The notes below the pieces were generated by a model. It saw only the letters and a list, made by a program, of their open reading frames with translations, did not search any database and was not told where the DNA came from. From Paenibacillus endophyticus (GTDB lineage Bacteria; Bacillota; Bacilli; Paenibacillales; Paenibacillaceae), in contig NZ_JACHXW010000027.1 in NCBI RefSeq assembly GCF_014192395.1, positions 44,312 to 108,311 on the forward strand: a DNA stretch of 64,000 bases, read 5' to 3'. Every line of letters starts with the position of its first letter. The stretch's first letter is position 1. Below are positions 25,273-33,954 of the stretch, in pieces. Position numbers and translations under genes: made by a program.

Positions 25273-26628
25273 GAAGCTTGCGCCTGCCAGCTGATCCGCA
25301 TGCGGATCAAGCATGATGCTGCCTCCATGGATATGGGCAACGGTTTGCGCGATCGATAATCCAAGACCGCTTCCTCCTTGACTGCGGTCCCGCGACATAT
25401 CGCCTTTATAGAACCTCTCGAAGACACGCTCGCGGTCATCCTCGCTGATGCCTATGCCCGTGTCAGATATTCGGACGATAGCATACCCATCCTGCTCACT
25501 CAGCCCAAAAAATATTTTCCCTTCCTCCGGCGTGAATTTCATGCTGTTCGCGAACAGATTTATCCATAGCTGATTAAGCTGGTCGCTGTCGGCTGTTATC
25601 GTCGTTTCTTCCATTAGAAGCTCGACAGTCTGCCGCTTAGCCATCCACTGCGGCTCGCAAGCAAGCACCACATCGCGCAGCTGCCGATCCAACCGGTAAG
25701 GCTTTGGATGAAAAGGATGCTGCCGCGAATCCAAAGAAGCCAGATTGAGCAGATTTTCGCTTAAGCGCGACAGACGCATGCTTTCTTGCTTGATGATGCT
25801 GATATAGCGATCACGCTGCGACTCGGTCACCTCTTCGCTGCGAAGCGCTTCAGCAAAGCCTCCAATCGACGTAAGCGGCGACTGAATTTCATGGGAGACG
25901 TTCGATACGAAGTCCTGGCGCATCATCTCAAGCTGGGACAAGCTTAGCGCCATCTTGTTCATGCCTTCGGCCAGCTCGCCAAGCTCGTCCCCGTGCCTGA
26001 CAGGCAGGCGAACCGTGAAATCTCCTTCCGACATCCGCGTCGCCGCATTCGTCATCATTTTAAGAGGCATGACCAAATAACGGGCAGCAATGAGAATAAG
26101 CACGCTTCCGACGACAAGCAGCGTGACGAGCAGCGTAACGGCCGTCCATATAAAATTACTGTTCTGCGGGAAAGATTCCGGCTGCACGAACAATGCCCAG
26201 TTCTCGCTACCGAACTGAACCAGCTTGCCCATGGCAGGCGGCATCGGTGGGCTCCCTTCCTCGCGATTGAACATTCCCATGTTGACCATGTTCCCTCGGA
26301 ACACGTTGCCCAGCTGCTCATATGTCAGCCTATTCACCATCGCATCGCTTCGCACGCCCGCCTGTACGAGCCGGTTCGCGCTGCTGACTGCAATGATCGA
26401 CAAGCCCTGCTGATCCGATACCTCATCCAAAAACTCTTTCAGTGATGCTGGCTTGGAAACGGCATAAAGCTGCTCGATCCTGTTGATCGCTTTCTCCATC
26501 TGATTCGGAAGCTGTCCCCTTGCGTCACGCTTGAACATTTGATTCGTAAACAGAAAGGCAACGCCAATGCTTATTAAGACGACGACGAGGAAAGTTGCTG
26601 TAATACGGACATACAAGCTGCGAATCAT
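25237..26628 (-). CDS. Sensor histidine kinase (HAMP, HisKA, HATPase_c)
   Basis: A 463-residue membrane sensor. Helix 1 (about 8-28) and helix 2 (about 160-185) bracket an extracellular domain of roughly 130 residues. HAMP (PLKMMTNAATRMSEGDF) follows, then the dimerisation/phosphoacceptor region with His in NVSHEIQSPLTSIGG. The ATP-binding domain has N (LWINLFANSMKFTP), G1 (RISDTGIGISEDD), F (FERFYKGD) and G2 (GGSGLGLSIA) boxes. The ATG at 26628 overlaps the response-regulator stop (ATGA), with GGAGG 7 nt upstream. The signal is unknown. Confidence 0.94.
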   Translation of the reverse strand: MIRSLYVRITATFLVVVLISIGVAFLFTNQMFKRDARGQLPNQMEKAINRIEQLYAVSKPASLKEFLDEVSDQQGLSIIAVSSANRLVQAGVRSDAMVNRLTYEQLGNVFRGNMVNMGMFNREEGSPPMPPAMGKLVQFGSENWALFVQPESFPQNSNFIWTAVTLLVTLLVVGSVLILIAARYLVMPLKMMTNAATRMSEGDFTVRLPVRHGDELGELAEGMNKMALSLSQLEMMRQDFVSNVSHEIQSPLTSIGGFAEALRSEEVTESQRDRYISIIKQESMRLSRLSENLLNLASLDSRQHPFHPKPYRLDRQLRDVVLACEPQWMAKRQTVELLMEETTITADSDQLNQLWINLFANSMKFTPEEGKIFFGLSEQDGYAIVRISDTGIGISEDDRERVFERFYKGDMSRDRSQGGSGLGLSIAQTVAHIHGGSIMLDPHADQLAGASFIVRLPLVAIKR

Positions 26629-27299
26629 GACCATTCCTCCAGCCTATACCCAAGCCCTCGTATCGTAACGATACAGAATCGGTAGGACTCCTCCGGAAAA
26701 CGATCCCTGAGCCTTTTGATATGTACGTCGACCGTCCGTTCATCTCCCTCGTAATCCATGCCCCATATTTGTTCAATCAGTTGATCGCGCGCGAACGTTT
26801 TGCCTGGATAGCTGGCAAGCTTGAACAGCAGCTCGAATTCCTTTGGCGGCAAGGTGATCTTCTCTCCGCTTGCAGACATATGGAAGTCGGTTTTATTCAT
26901 CGTCACTTCGCCGAACTCGACTGTCTGGGACGCGGTTATGCGGTATCTTTTAAGCAAAGCCTTGACCCTTGCTACCAGCTCCGGCGGATCAAACGGCTTG
27001 ACCATATAATCATCCGCTCCAAGCTCGAAGCCTTTGACTTTATGGGTCGTCTCTCCCTTTGCCGTCAGCATGAGCAGCGGTATATCGTAGCTTTCCCGCA
27101 GCGCGGTACATAGCGCCCATCCGTCCATTCGCGGCATCATCACATCGATTATGGCAAAATCGGGGCGAACCGCATCCAGCTGCTCCAGCGCATCCACTCC
27201 ATCTATGGCTTCCATTACCTGATAGCCCTCTCTTTTTAGGAATAGGCTTACCAGCTCGCGAATATTTGGGTCATCGTCAACCACCACAATTTTCGGCAT
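26625..27299 (-). CDS. OmpR/PhoB-family response regulator
   Basis: A 224-residue two-domain regulator. The receiver domain has the acidic pair DDD near residue 8-10, the phosphoacceptor Asp in FAIIDVMMPRMDG and Lys in YMVKPFDPPEL. The C-terminal winged helix (FEVTMNKTDFH..., PPKEFELLFKLASYPGKTFARDQLIEQIWG, RTVDVHIKRLRDRF) binds DNA. Start at 27299 (MPKIVVV), with GGAGG 9 nt upstream. It is coupled with the histidine kinase just after it. It is divergent from trxB across a shared intergenic region. Confidence 0.95.
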   Translation of the reverse strand: MPKIVVVDDDPNIRELVSLFLKREGYQVMEAIDGVDALEQLDAVRPDFAIIDVMMPRMDGWALCTALRESYDIPLLMLTAKGETTHKVKGFELGADDYMVKPFDPPELVARVKALLKRYRITASQTVEFGEVTMNKTDFHMSASGEKITLPPKEFELLFKLASYPGKTFARDQLIEQIWGMDYEGDERTVDVHIKRLRDRFPEESYRFCIVTIRGLGYRLEEWS

Positions 27300-27377
27300 T
27301 TCAATCGTCCTCCAGTCCTGCTCAAGCAAGCTCTACAGACAGCATATAATACGAACATGAACGTTACATGAACGATA

Positions 27378-27409
27378 TTGACATTATATTTAGATTGTAA
27401 TAATTTTAA
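27378..27409 (+). promoter_or_regulatory. trxB promoter with PerR-box-like sequence
   Basis: TTGACA at 27378-27383 is followed by TTGTAATAATTTTAA at 27395-27409. This matches 13 of 15 positions of the Bacillus Per-box consensus TTATAATNATTATAA and overlaps where the -10 should lie. The same arrangement occurs at dps. Actual PerR control of trxB here is inference. Confidence 0.4.
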
Positions 27410-27456
27410 AGTAGTATTTATTACATTGAACGTATACGAAATGGAGGAGAATATAG

Positions 27457-28401
27457 ATGACTTACAAAACGATCATTATCGGAACAGGACCTGCAGGCTT
27501 GACAGCTGCCATCTATCTAGCACGCGCGAACATGGAGCCTCTTGTAATAGAAGGCTGGCAGCCAGGCGGTCAGTTGACAACAACGACAGAGGTAGAGAAC
27601 TTCCCCGGCTTCCCAGACGGTATCCTAGGCAGCGAGCTGATGTCCAACATGCGCAAGCAAGCACAGCGCTTCGGGGCGAATTTCAAAACAGGCTCCGTAA
27701 AGAGCGTTGATTTCAGCAAACGGCCTTATACGCTGGACGTTGAAGGCATCGGCGGACTGCAGGCGGAGTCGATTATTATCTCGACCGGCGCTTCCGCCAA
27801 GTACCTTGGCATTCCAGGCGAGCAGGACAATATCGGACGCGGTGTCAGCACCTGCGCAACCTGCGACGGCTTCTTCTTCCGCGGCAAAAAAATTATTGTA
27901 GTCGGCGGCGGCGACTCTGCCATGGAAGAAGCGGTATTCCTTACCCGCTTCGCCTCCGAGGTCAGACTCGTACATCGCCGCGACGATTTGCGCGCTTCCA
28001 AAATCATGCAGGATCGCGCTCGCGCCAACGAAAAAATCGTGTGGAGCTTAAATCGCACGCCGCTTGAAGTAGCAGCGACAGGCATGGGCTTGCAAGGGTT
28101 GAAAGTGCGCAATAATGAAACTGGCGAGGAAGAGCTGCTTGAGACGGACGGCGTATTTATTACGATAGGCCATACCCCCAATACTAGCTTCCTTGGCGGA
28201 CAAATCGATACCGATGATCAAGGCTATATTATCGTGAAACCGGGTACCTCCGAGACGAATATCCCAGGCGTATACGCCTGCGGCGACGTTCAGGACCGCA
28301 ATTACCGTCAAGCCATTACAGCGGCAGGCAGCGGTTGTATGGCTGCTCTGGATTGTGAGCGCTTCTTGGAATCGCAGGCACACGAAGCCATTCACGCATA
28401 A
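27457..28401 (+). CDS. trxB: Thioredoxin-disulfide reductase
   Basis: A 314-residue FAD/NADPH enzyme that keeps thioredoxin reduced. IIGTGPAGLTAAIYLAR binds FAD, CATCDGFFF holds the redox pair Cys133/Cys136, IIVVGGGDSAMEEAVFL binds NADPH, and GVYACGDVQDRNYRQAITAAGSG is the C-terminal FAD block. The length and order are standard for low-molecular-weight TrxB. ATGGAGGAG precedes the start. Confidence 0.96.
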   Translation: MTYKTIIIGTGPAGLTAAIYLARANMEPLVIEGWQPGGQLTTTTEVENFPGFPDGILGSELMSNMRKQAQRFGANFKTGSVKSVDFSKRPYTLDVEGIGGLQAESIIISTGASAKYLGIPGEQDNIGRGVSTCATCDGFFFRGKKIIVVGGGDSAMEEAVFLTRFASEVRLVHRRDDLRASKIMQDRARANEKIVWSLNRTPLEVAATGMGLQGLKVRNNETGEEELLETDGVFITIGHTPNTSFLGGQIDTDDQGYIIVKPGTSETNIPGVYACGDVQDRNYRQAITAAGSGCMAALDCERFLESQAHEAIHA

Positions 28402-28544
28402 ACTTTTTTGAAATTGTTACTGGTACAATACGTGCAAATTATGTATAATAAATGTGTTGAGAGTTACAATAGAAAGGCAATGCTACCGCATCCATATGTT
28501 CACATTATGCATCGCGTTAGCGGCGCCTGAACGTGTTATGGGAG

Positions 28545-28588
28545 AAGGTACAACCTCGGCTTTAATTAGCAGAGGTTGTACCTTTTTT
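28545..28588 (+). terminator. Terminator or attenuator between trxB and the GH13 gene
   Basis: Perfect stem GGTACAACCTC/GAGGTTGTACC with a 14-nt loop and six T. It lies 144 nt after trxB but only 43 nt before the GH13 start. It could end trxB or regulate read-through into GH13. A TATAAT-like box at 28444-28449 upstream leaves open a short leader RNA. Confidence 0.8.
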
Positions 28589-28630
28589 CGCGTTTTCATC
28601 CTTTCTCCCATTCAGCCAAAAGGAGCGATT

Positions 28631-30547
28631 ATGATGTTATTAGAAGCGGTATACCACAGACCAAAACAGAACTGGGCTTATGCCTACGACGATCAAACCT
28701 TGCACCTGCGCATCCGTACCAAAAAAAATGACGTAGCCGCGGTTGAGGCTATCGTCGGCGACAAATATGCTTGGGATCAAACCATCACTGCGGTTCCTAT
28801 GCGGATTTTTTCCTCGGATGCGCGTTTCGATTATTGGGAAACGGCTGTTATTCCCCCTTTTCGCCGTCTTCGCTATGCTTTCCGCTTAACTAGCGGCTCT
28901 GAGAGCATCTTGCTTACGGATAAAGGCTTCGAGCTATTATTGCCGAATAACCCGAACACTTTTTTCGACTTTCCTTATATCAATCCGATTGATGTATTCA
29001 AGCCGCCTGCTTGGGTAAAGGATGCCGTATTCTATCAAATCTTCCCGGAGCGCTTTGCGAACGGCGATCCTTCACTTGATCCAGAGAATGTTCTGCCATG
29101 GGGCGGCGAACCGACGCCTTACAATTTCTTTGGCGGGGACCTGCAAGGCGTAATCGATCACTTAGACCATATTGCCGCGCTTGGCATTAATGCCGTCTAT
29201 TTCACGCCTCTGTTCGAGGCCACGACCAATCACAAGTACGATACGCAGGATTATATGAAGGTCGATCCTCAGTTCGGTACAAACGAGAAGCTCAAAGAGC
29301 TTGTTGATGCTTACCATGCCCGCGGTATTCGCGTTTTGCTGGACGCCGTATTCAACCATTCAGGCAAAACATTCCCGCCTTTCGTCGATGCGCAGCAGAA
29401 TGGACGTGATTCCAAATATGCGGATTGGTTCTATGTAAGGGAATGGCCGCTGCAAGTGGTTGACGGCGTTCCTACTTACGAAACGTTCGCGTTTGAGCCG
29501 CTTATGCCGAAGCTGAACACCGAGCATCCCGAGGTGAAGCAATACTTATTCGAGGTAGCGCGTTATTGGATCGAGGAAATCGGAATCGACGGCTGGCGGC
29601 TTGACGTAGCGAATGAGGTTGATCACCAGTTCTGGCGCGAATTCCGATTGACGGTGAAAAAGGTCAACCCGGAGGCTTACATTTTGGGCGAGATTTGGCA
29701 TGATTCGATCATGTGGCTGCAAGGGGATCAATTCGATGCCGTCATGAATTATCCGTTCACGAACGCCGTATTAGATTTCTTCGCCTACCAGACAATTGAT
29801 GCATCACAATTTGCGCTGGCGATCGGCGAGCAGCTGGCGGCTTACCCGCAGCAGGTAACCGAAACGGCCTTCAACCTGCTGGACAGCCATGATACGCCAA
29901 GGCTGCTTACAATCTGCGGCGACAATGCGGCTGCAATGAAGCTGTCCTCCTTGTTCCAGCTAACCTACCCGGGAACCCCATGCATTTATTATGGCGATGA
30001 GGTAGGCTTGAATGGCGCAGGTGACCCCGGCTGCCGCAAGTGCATGGTTTGGGACCCGGCTGAGCAAAATCACGATCTGCTCGCGTTCTATACGTCGGCA
30101 ATCGGGCTTCGCCACCAATACAGCGCGCTTCGCAGCGCCGACATTCGCTTTGTCCATGCCGGCAGTACTGACGGTATTCTCGTCTATGAACGGCGTGATG
30201 GCGACCAGCGTTTGTTAATCGCATTAAATGCGCGCGAGAATGAAGCGGAAATTAGCATCCCTATCCCATCAATGCAAGAAGGTGATGATTTGCAGCCGCA
30301 AGCTATTACATTTACCGGCTTTGTGAGCGCTGATTCAGAACCGCCTGTTGGGTTGCTTACAACTGATAAGGCAGCAGCAAGCATCCTCCAAACGGCTGAC
30401 TATGCGAGTGAAACCCGTTGGACAACAGTGCTTTCAAGCGATTCCGCTCCTGCAGCAAACGCAGCTTTAAAGTTCGATACGATCAGCGGCAAGCTTAACC
30501 TTACTCTTCAGGCATACGGTTTTGTCGTATTAGAGCAAAGCAAATAA
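28631..30547 (+). CDS. GH13 neopullulanase/cyclomaltodextrinase-type glycoside hydrolase
   Basis: A 638-residue enzyme without a signal peptide, so probably cytosolic. The N-terminal 130 residues resemble the CBM34 domain that marks neopullulanases, maltogenic amylases and cyclomaltodextrinases. The (beta/alpha)8 barrel follows (VFYQIFPERFANGDP, DAVFNHSG, GWRLDVANEVDH with the nucleophile Asp, LGEIWHDS with the acid Glu, LLDSHDTPRL). A small C-terminal beta domain ends the protein. It cleaves imported maltodextrins or cyclodextrins. Start at 28631 (AAAGGAG 5 nt upstream; the next codon is also ATG); the longer frame crosses a terminator. It fits with the maltodextrin import genes 5 kb downstream. 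Confidence 0.9.
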   Translation: MMLLEAVYHRPKQNWAYAYDDQTLHLRIRTKKNDVAAVEAIVGDKYAWDQTITAVPMRIFSSDARFDYWETAVIPPFRRLRYAFRLTSGSESILLTDKGFELLLPNNPNTFFDFPYINPIDVFKPPAWVKDAVFYQIFPERFANGDPSLDPENVLPWGGEPTPYNFFGGDLQGVIDHLDHIAALGINAVYFTPLFEATTNHKYDTQDYMKVDPQFGTNEKLKELVDAYHARGIRVLLDAVFNHSGKTFPPFVDAQQNGRDSKYADWFYVREWPLQVVDGVPTYETFAFEPLMPKLNTEHPEVKQYLFEVARYWIEEIGIDGWRLDVANEVDHQFWREFRLTVKKVNPEAYILGEIWHDSIMWLQGDQFDAVMNYPFTNAVLDFFAYQTIDASQFALAIGEQLAAYPQQVTETAFNLLDSHDTPRLLTICGDNAAAMKLSSLFQLTYPGTPCIYYGDEVGLNGAGDPGCRKCMVWDPAEQNHDLLAFYTSAIGLRHQYSALRSADIRFVHAGSTDGILVYERRDGDQRLLIALNARENEAEISIPIPSMQEGDDLQPQAITFTGFVSADSEPPVGLLTTDKAAASILQTADYASETRWTTVLSSDSAPAANAALKFDTISGKLNLTLQAYGFVVLEQSK

Positions 30548-30903
30548 TAATAGGCAACCTATATAAGATGAATTAAAAGTTAGTATGCCGTTATTGCTGC
30601 CAGAACAAAGTCATTTTTCCGATCGCGGTTGCAGCCAATGGTTTTGATTCGTTAGCTTCATATATAGTTGCCATTTATAGTTGTCATTTGGTCTGCAAAA
30701 GCGAACATTACATTTCTCCAGAACGACTTTATTCTCTCCGCCCGCGCAGCTCATTCGTTATTTCAACTTATGATAGAAAGGAATGCCTCGAGCCGATCTC
30801 GGCCTATCAGGCATTCCTTTCTAAGCCCTGCTGGTCCTCACCTTATTGGGCTTTGCTGCATAAGAGAGCCCCTAGACAAATGAGCTTGTATGATGCCATA
30901 ATG
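30548..30903. other. Gene-free stretch downstream of the GH13 gene
   Basis: Low-information AT-rich sequence. The only clear structure is the inverted repeat at 30775-30822. No open frame has a ribosome site. Confidence 0.4.
30775..30822. terminator. Long perfect inverted repeat (14-bp arms) between GH13 and the LacI gene
   Basis: AGAAAGGAATGCCT and AGGCATTCCTTTCT flank 20 nt. No U-run follows. It may end the GH13 transcript inefficiently or be a remnant of an insertion. Confidence 0.5.
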
Positions 30904-30919
30904 ACTTAAACGTTTAAGT
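30904..30919. promoter_or_regulatory. Perfect 16-bp LacI-type operator upstream of the LacI gene
   Basis: ACTTAAACGTTTAAGT is a perfect palindrome centred on CG, 84 nt before the LacI-type gene at 31003. An identical copy lies before the MFS gene. LacI-family operators have this form. Confidence 0.78.
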
Positions 30920-31002
30920 CGTTATGATTACACTGCATCATTTAGTTATTATCCCCAAATGCCATCGTATATTTGCTTGCAGGCAAAGAGGAAGGGAGCT
31001 GT

Positions 31003-31935
31003 ATGACGATCAAGAAAGCTACGCTCAAAGATATTGCCAAAGCCGCTGAGGTGTCTGTCGCAACCGTCAGCTATGTGCTCAACAACGTTACTACGCAGAC
31101 GATACCCGAGGAGACGAAATGCCGCGTGCTGGAAGCAGCCAAGCAGCTGCATTACGTTCCCAACCTAGCGGCGAGATCGCTTGTGAAGCAGAAGTCCGGC
31201 TTGATTGGAATCTTGGTCAACCGTGCCGACAATGAAGGCTTTTGGAGGCAGCTCCATTATTCGCCATTCATTAATCGCCTGGAGCAGCTGCTCACGGCAC
31301 GAGGCTATCATGTTGTTTTATTCAGCCTTGACGCCGCTGACCCGAAACTCGATATCATTTCCGAGCGCAAGCTCGATGGCGTTTTCGTCGTAGATGTCAG
31401 AACTGAAAATTTCCACCTCATCTCAAGTCGCTTCTCCATAGGCGTACCTCTTATCGTGGTGGACAGCATCATTGATGATTCTTTGTTTTACAAGGTGAAT
31501 TACGATTATGAAGATGCCTTCGCCCTTGCAAAAGCATCCCCACTTGCTCCCTTCGGATATATCATTATCGACAGCTTCAACAATGTGGAGCTTGCCCATT
31601 ACATCGCCTCCCTCTCGGGTTTGGGGCAGGATGCTGTCCATTTGCTAAAAGATGAGCAATCGCTCTCGCGTTTTATGAGCAGCAAGACGACTCAGACAGG
31701 ATTGGCATTAAGCGAATTTGCGGCCATTATAGCGGCCAAATACGTGAATCCGGCCAATTTAGCCGTTATATGCTCAGCAGGATGTCCGGACATTCTACCG
31801 AACGCAGCCATACGTATCTCGTTTGGCAATCTCAAGGCGGAAGGTGCTTATCAATTGATGATTAAGCTGTTAGCAGCGCCGAGGGAAGGCCCCGATAACC
31901 AATATGTGCTTGTGAAAGCGGTCAGAACGAATTAA
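31003..31935 (+). CDS. LacI-family regulator (local, of the MFS transporter)
   Basis: A 310-residue regulator. The N-terminal HTH and hinge (ATLKDIAKAAEVSVATVSYVLNN, then LEAAKQLHYVPNLAARSLVKQ) are followed by a periplasmic-binding-protein-like sensor domain (GLIGILVNRAD, LDGVFVVDV, GVPLIVVDS). The sensor region is shorter and less conserved toward the C-terminus than usual (about 250 residues). Start at 31003, with GGAAGGGAG upstream; the frame's earlier start has none. Identical palindromic operators before it and before the next gene suggest autoregulation and control of the MFS protein. Confidence 0.9.
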   Translation: MTIKKATLKDIAKAAEVSVATVSYVLNNVTTQTIPEETKCRVLEAAKQLHYVPNLAARSLVKQKSGLIGILVNRADNEGFWRQLHYSPFINRLEQLLTARGYHVVLFSLDAADPKLDIISERKLDGVFVVDVRTENFHLISSRFSIGVPLIVVDSIIDDSLFYKVNYDYEDAFALAKASPLAPFGYIIIDSFNNVELAHYIASLSGLGQDAVHLLKDEQSLSRFMSSKTTQTGLALSEFAAIIAAKYVNPANLAVICSAGCPDILPNAAIRISFGNLKAEGAYQLMIKLLAAPREGPDNQYVLVKAVRTN

Positions 31936-31946
31936 CGATGCTAATT

Positions 31947-31970
31947 CGCTGTCCAGTCGTCTGGACAGCG
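31947..31970. other. Perfect 10-bp-arm hairpin after the LacI gene
   Basis: CGCTGTCCAG-TCGT-CTGGACAGCG, 11 nt after the regulator's stop. It lacks a T-run, so it is a partial terminator or processing site before the operator of the MFS gene. Confidence 0.55.
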
Positions 31971-31995
31971 GCTAGCCTTCCATATATCTACGGAA

Positions 31996-32011
31996 ACTTA
32001 AACGTTTAAGT
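31996..32011. promoter_or_regulatory. Second identical 16-bp LacI-type operator, before the MFS gene
   Basis: ACTTAAACGTTTAAGT repeats base for base the operator at 30904-30919 and lies 80 nt before the MFS start. The matched pair strongly suggests one regulator for both units. Confidence 0.8.
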
Positions 32012-32091
32012 CAAAATAGTAAAAGGCAATTTAGAAAAATTTGGCCACTGGCTCACCCACTATTCCAACTATTCATTTAGGAGGTTTTAAA

Positions 32092-33372
32092 ATGCTTGAG
32101 ATAGCTAAACCGTCTAAAAACGATACGTCAGCGGCAGCTCTCCCATATGACAGCAGTGCAGTATCCATCTGGAAAAACCGGACTTTTCTCGCCGTATTCT
32201 CGAGCTACAGCCTGTCGCTGCTCGGCAATACCTTTCACAGCATTGCGCTCAATCTCTGGGTGCTGCAAACGACCGGAAGCGCCAAGCTCATGTCCGTCGT
32301 TCTCATCACGCATCTCGTCATCAGCATGCTGTTCGGGTCCTTCGCAGGCACCTTTGCAGACCGTACCGACCGCCGCACGTTAATGTGGATATCCGATGCC
32401 GTACGCTTCGTGCTTGTCGCAGCGATCGCTGTACTCATTTACTTGCCTAATGTACCTTTTGCCTATATCGTCCTGTTAACCGGGCTTGTCGCATTTGCGG
32501 GTGTATTCCGTACACCCGCCTTCCAAGCCTCGCTCGTCGAGATCGTGGGCAAAGAGCAGATTACCCAAGCAGTAGGCGCCATCAGCATTTCCGATAATAT
32601 TATCCGTATATCCGGCTTTGCGCTCGGAGGCATAGCAGTCGCTGCAGTCGGCGGCGCTTTCGCGATCGCAATCGATGCTGCCACCTTCCTTCTCTCGGCA
32701 ATCCTTTTGCTGATTGCAGGCAAATTCCCTTACCAAGCACCTAAGGACGAAGGCATAGCCAAAACCTCCTTCAAGGATGATCTCGCAGCAGGCTTCCATT
32801 ATGTATGGAAGGAGCCGTTTGCCAAAGCTGCTGTTTTACTGCTCCCGCTCGTCATGTTTTTCTTCCTATCGACCTTTATGCTTATACAGGTCATGGCTGT
32901 GAAGGTGTGGCATGCGCAGCCTTTTGTTTTCGGACTCATGGAAGCCTGTATCCCGCTAGGCTACGTGATTGGCTCCATACTAATCATGCGGCTCGATACT
33001 CGGCTAAAAAGCAGAGGGAAATGGACGTTATGGAGCGTGATCCTAATGGGTCCTTTATTTATCGCCATTTCGTTTATGACATCAGCAAGTTCGGCTTTGC
33101 CGCTCATTCTGCTTGTCGGCTTCCTTTTCTCGTTCAGCACAACCATTATTTTCATCGCGCTGCGGGTTGCCGTTGAACCATCTATGCAGGGCAGGGTATT
33201 CGGCCTGGTTGGCGCTTTAACCAGCGTTGCCCCGCCAATCGGGCTCGCTGTCTTCTCCACCTTATCGGATCTGTACGGCCCTGCCGTCATTATTGCGGCA
33301 AGCGGTGCCGCCATGCTTCTGATTGGAATGATTGCCTACCGGCGTTTCACGGCTATTCGTACCTTCCAGTAG
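32092..33372 (+). CDS. MFS transporter (drug/efflux-like, 12 spans)
   Basis: A 426-residue integral membrane protein with about twelve hydrophobic helices. The cytosolic loop motif GTFADRTDRRTLMW (motif A-like) and the FRTPAFQASLVEIVGKEQITQAVGAIS region place it with the MFS group that includes macrolide-type efflux proteins and enterobactin exporter-like (EntS/MefA) members. AGGAGG precedes the ATG at 32092; the longer frame lacks a ribosome site. It is under the adjacent LacI-type operator, so it may export a sugar or sugar-related compound, but the substrate is unknown. Confidence 0.88.
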   Translation: MLEIAKPSKNDTSAAALPYDSSAVSIWKNRTFLAVFSSYSLSLLGNTFHSIALNLWVLQTTGSAKLMSVVLITHLVISMLFGSFAGTFADRTDRRTLMWISDAVRFVLVAAIAVLIYLPNVPFAYIVLLTGLVAFAGVFRTPAFQASLVEIVGKEQITQAVGAISISDNIIRISGFALGGIAVAAVGGAFAIAIDAATFLLSAILLLIAGKFPYQAPKDEGIAKTSFKDDLAAGFHYVWKEPFAKAAVLLLPLVMFFFLSTFMLIQVMAVKVWHAQPFVFGLMEACIPLGYVIGSILIMRLDTRLKSRGKWTLWSVILMGPLFIAISFMTSASSALPLILLVGFLFSFSTTIIFIALRVAVEPSMQGRVFGLVGALTSVAPPIGLAVFSTLSDLYGPAVIIAASGAAMLLIGMIAYRRFTAIRTFQ

Positions 33373-33499
33373 CTGGGGGGCTGCCCGGAAGCTAACCCTT
33401 TAATGAACCTGCCAGCGCACCGGTTTTTTTATGTTTCTCAATAGAAGTCAATGTTTTGAGCAGCTGCATCGTCGAGGTAGTGCGAACTACTATCAAATA

Positions 33500-33748
33500 T
33501 TAATCGGTGTGCGCTTCGGAATTTCGACAAAGCATATCCAGCAACTCACTTATTCCTTCCCTTGTATGCGGCTTCCCCAAAACCAGAAACCGAATGTGTT
33601 CGAAATAAAATTTTCCGGAGCTTGTTTCCGTCAGCTTACGGAATGCTCAAACAATATGGGAGCCGTAGCATGGTAAAGTGCGATTCCGCTGCTGCTGGCA
33701 TAAACAATAGCATGCCTCACATCATACGCTTCAAAGGTTTTCACCTCA
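33500..33748 (-). pseudogene. Decayed fragment resembling a Ger(x)C germination protein
   Basis: On the minus strand two frames read protein-like sequence interrupted by a frameshift near 33625-33631. One piece is EAYDVRHAIVYASSSGIALYH and the other is SGKFYFEHIRFLVLGKPHT followed by REGISELLDMLCRNSE. The second resembles the GHxR-xxVIG-E--REG--xLLD--LR region of Ger(x)C-family spore germination lipoproteins. No intact gene can be assembled. The likeness is by eye, and the rest of 33373-33912 shows no other gene. Confidence 0.35.
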
Positions 33749-33912
33749 TTTATTCAATTGTCACTTGTCTGAGAGCCTTTAGATTGTCGAAATTCATTTC
33801 ATTGCGTTCATTGCTTGCGCTTGTCGCTTGCGACCTAATCACCATGCTTTTCCATTGAAAACAGATCAAAGTATTTTTCTGGCTATAAAATGTTTCTTAT
33901 TACTTCTGTACG

Positions 33913-33952
33913 CAAAAAAGAGGAAACCGCACTCTATGTGCAGTTCCCTCTT
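33913..33952 (-). terminator. Terminator of the alpha-amylase/ABC operon
   Basis: Stem AAGAGGGAACTGCAC/GTGCGGTTTCCTCTT with a 5-nt loop. On the minus strand TTTTTTGCG follows. It is just after the amylase stop. Confidence 0.9.
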
Positions 33953-33954
33953 CA

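Noticed and set aside
25160..25360. Plus-strand frame with AGGAG-like sites at 25142-25165
   Set aside because: The ribosome-like sites are part of a direct repeat, and the frame runs antisense through the histidine kinase.
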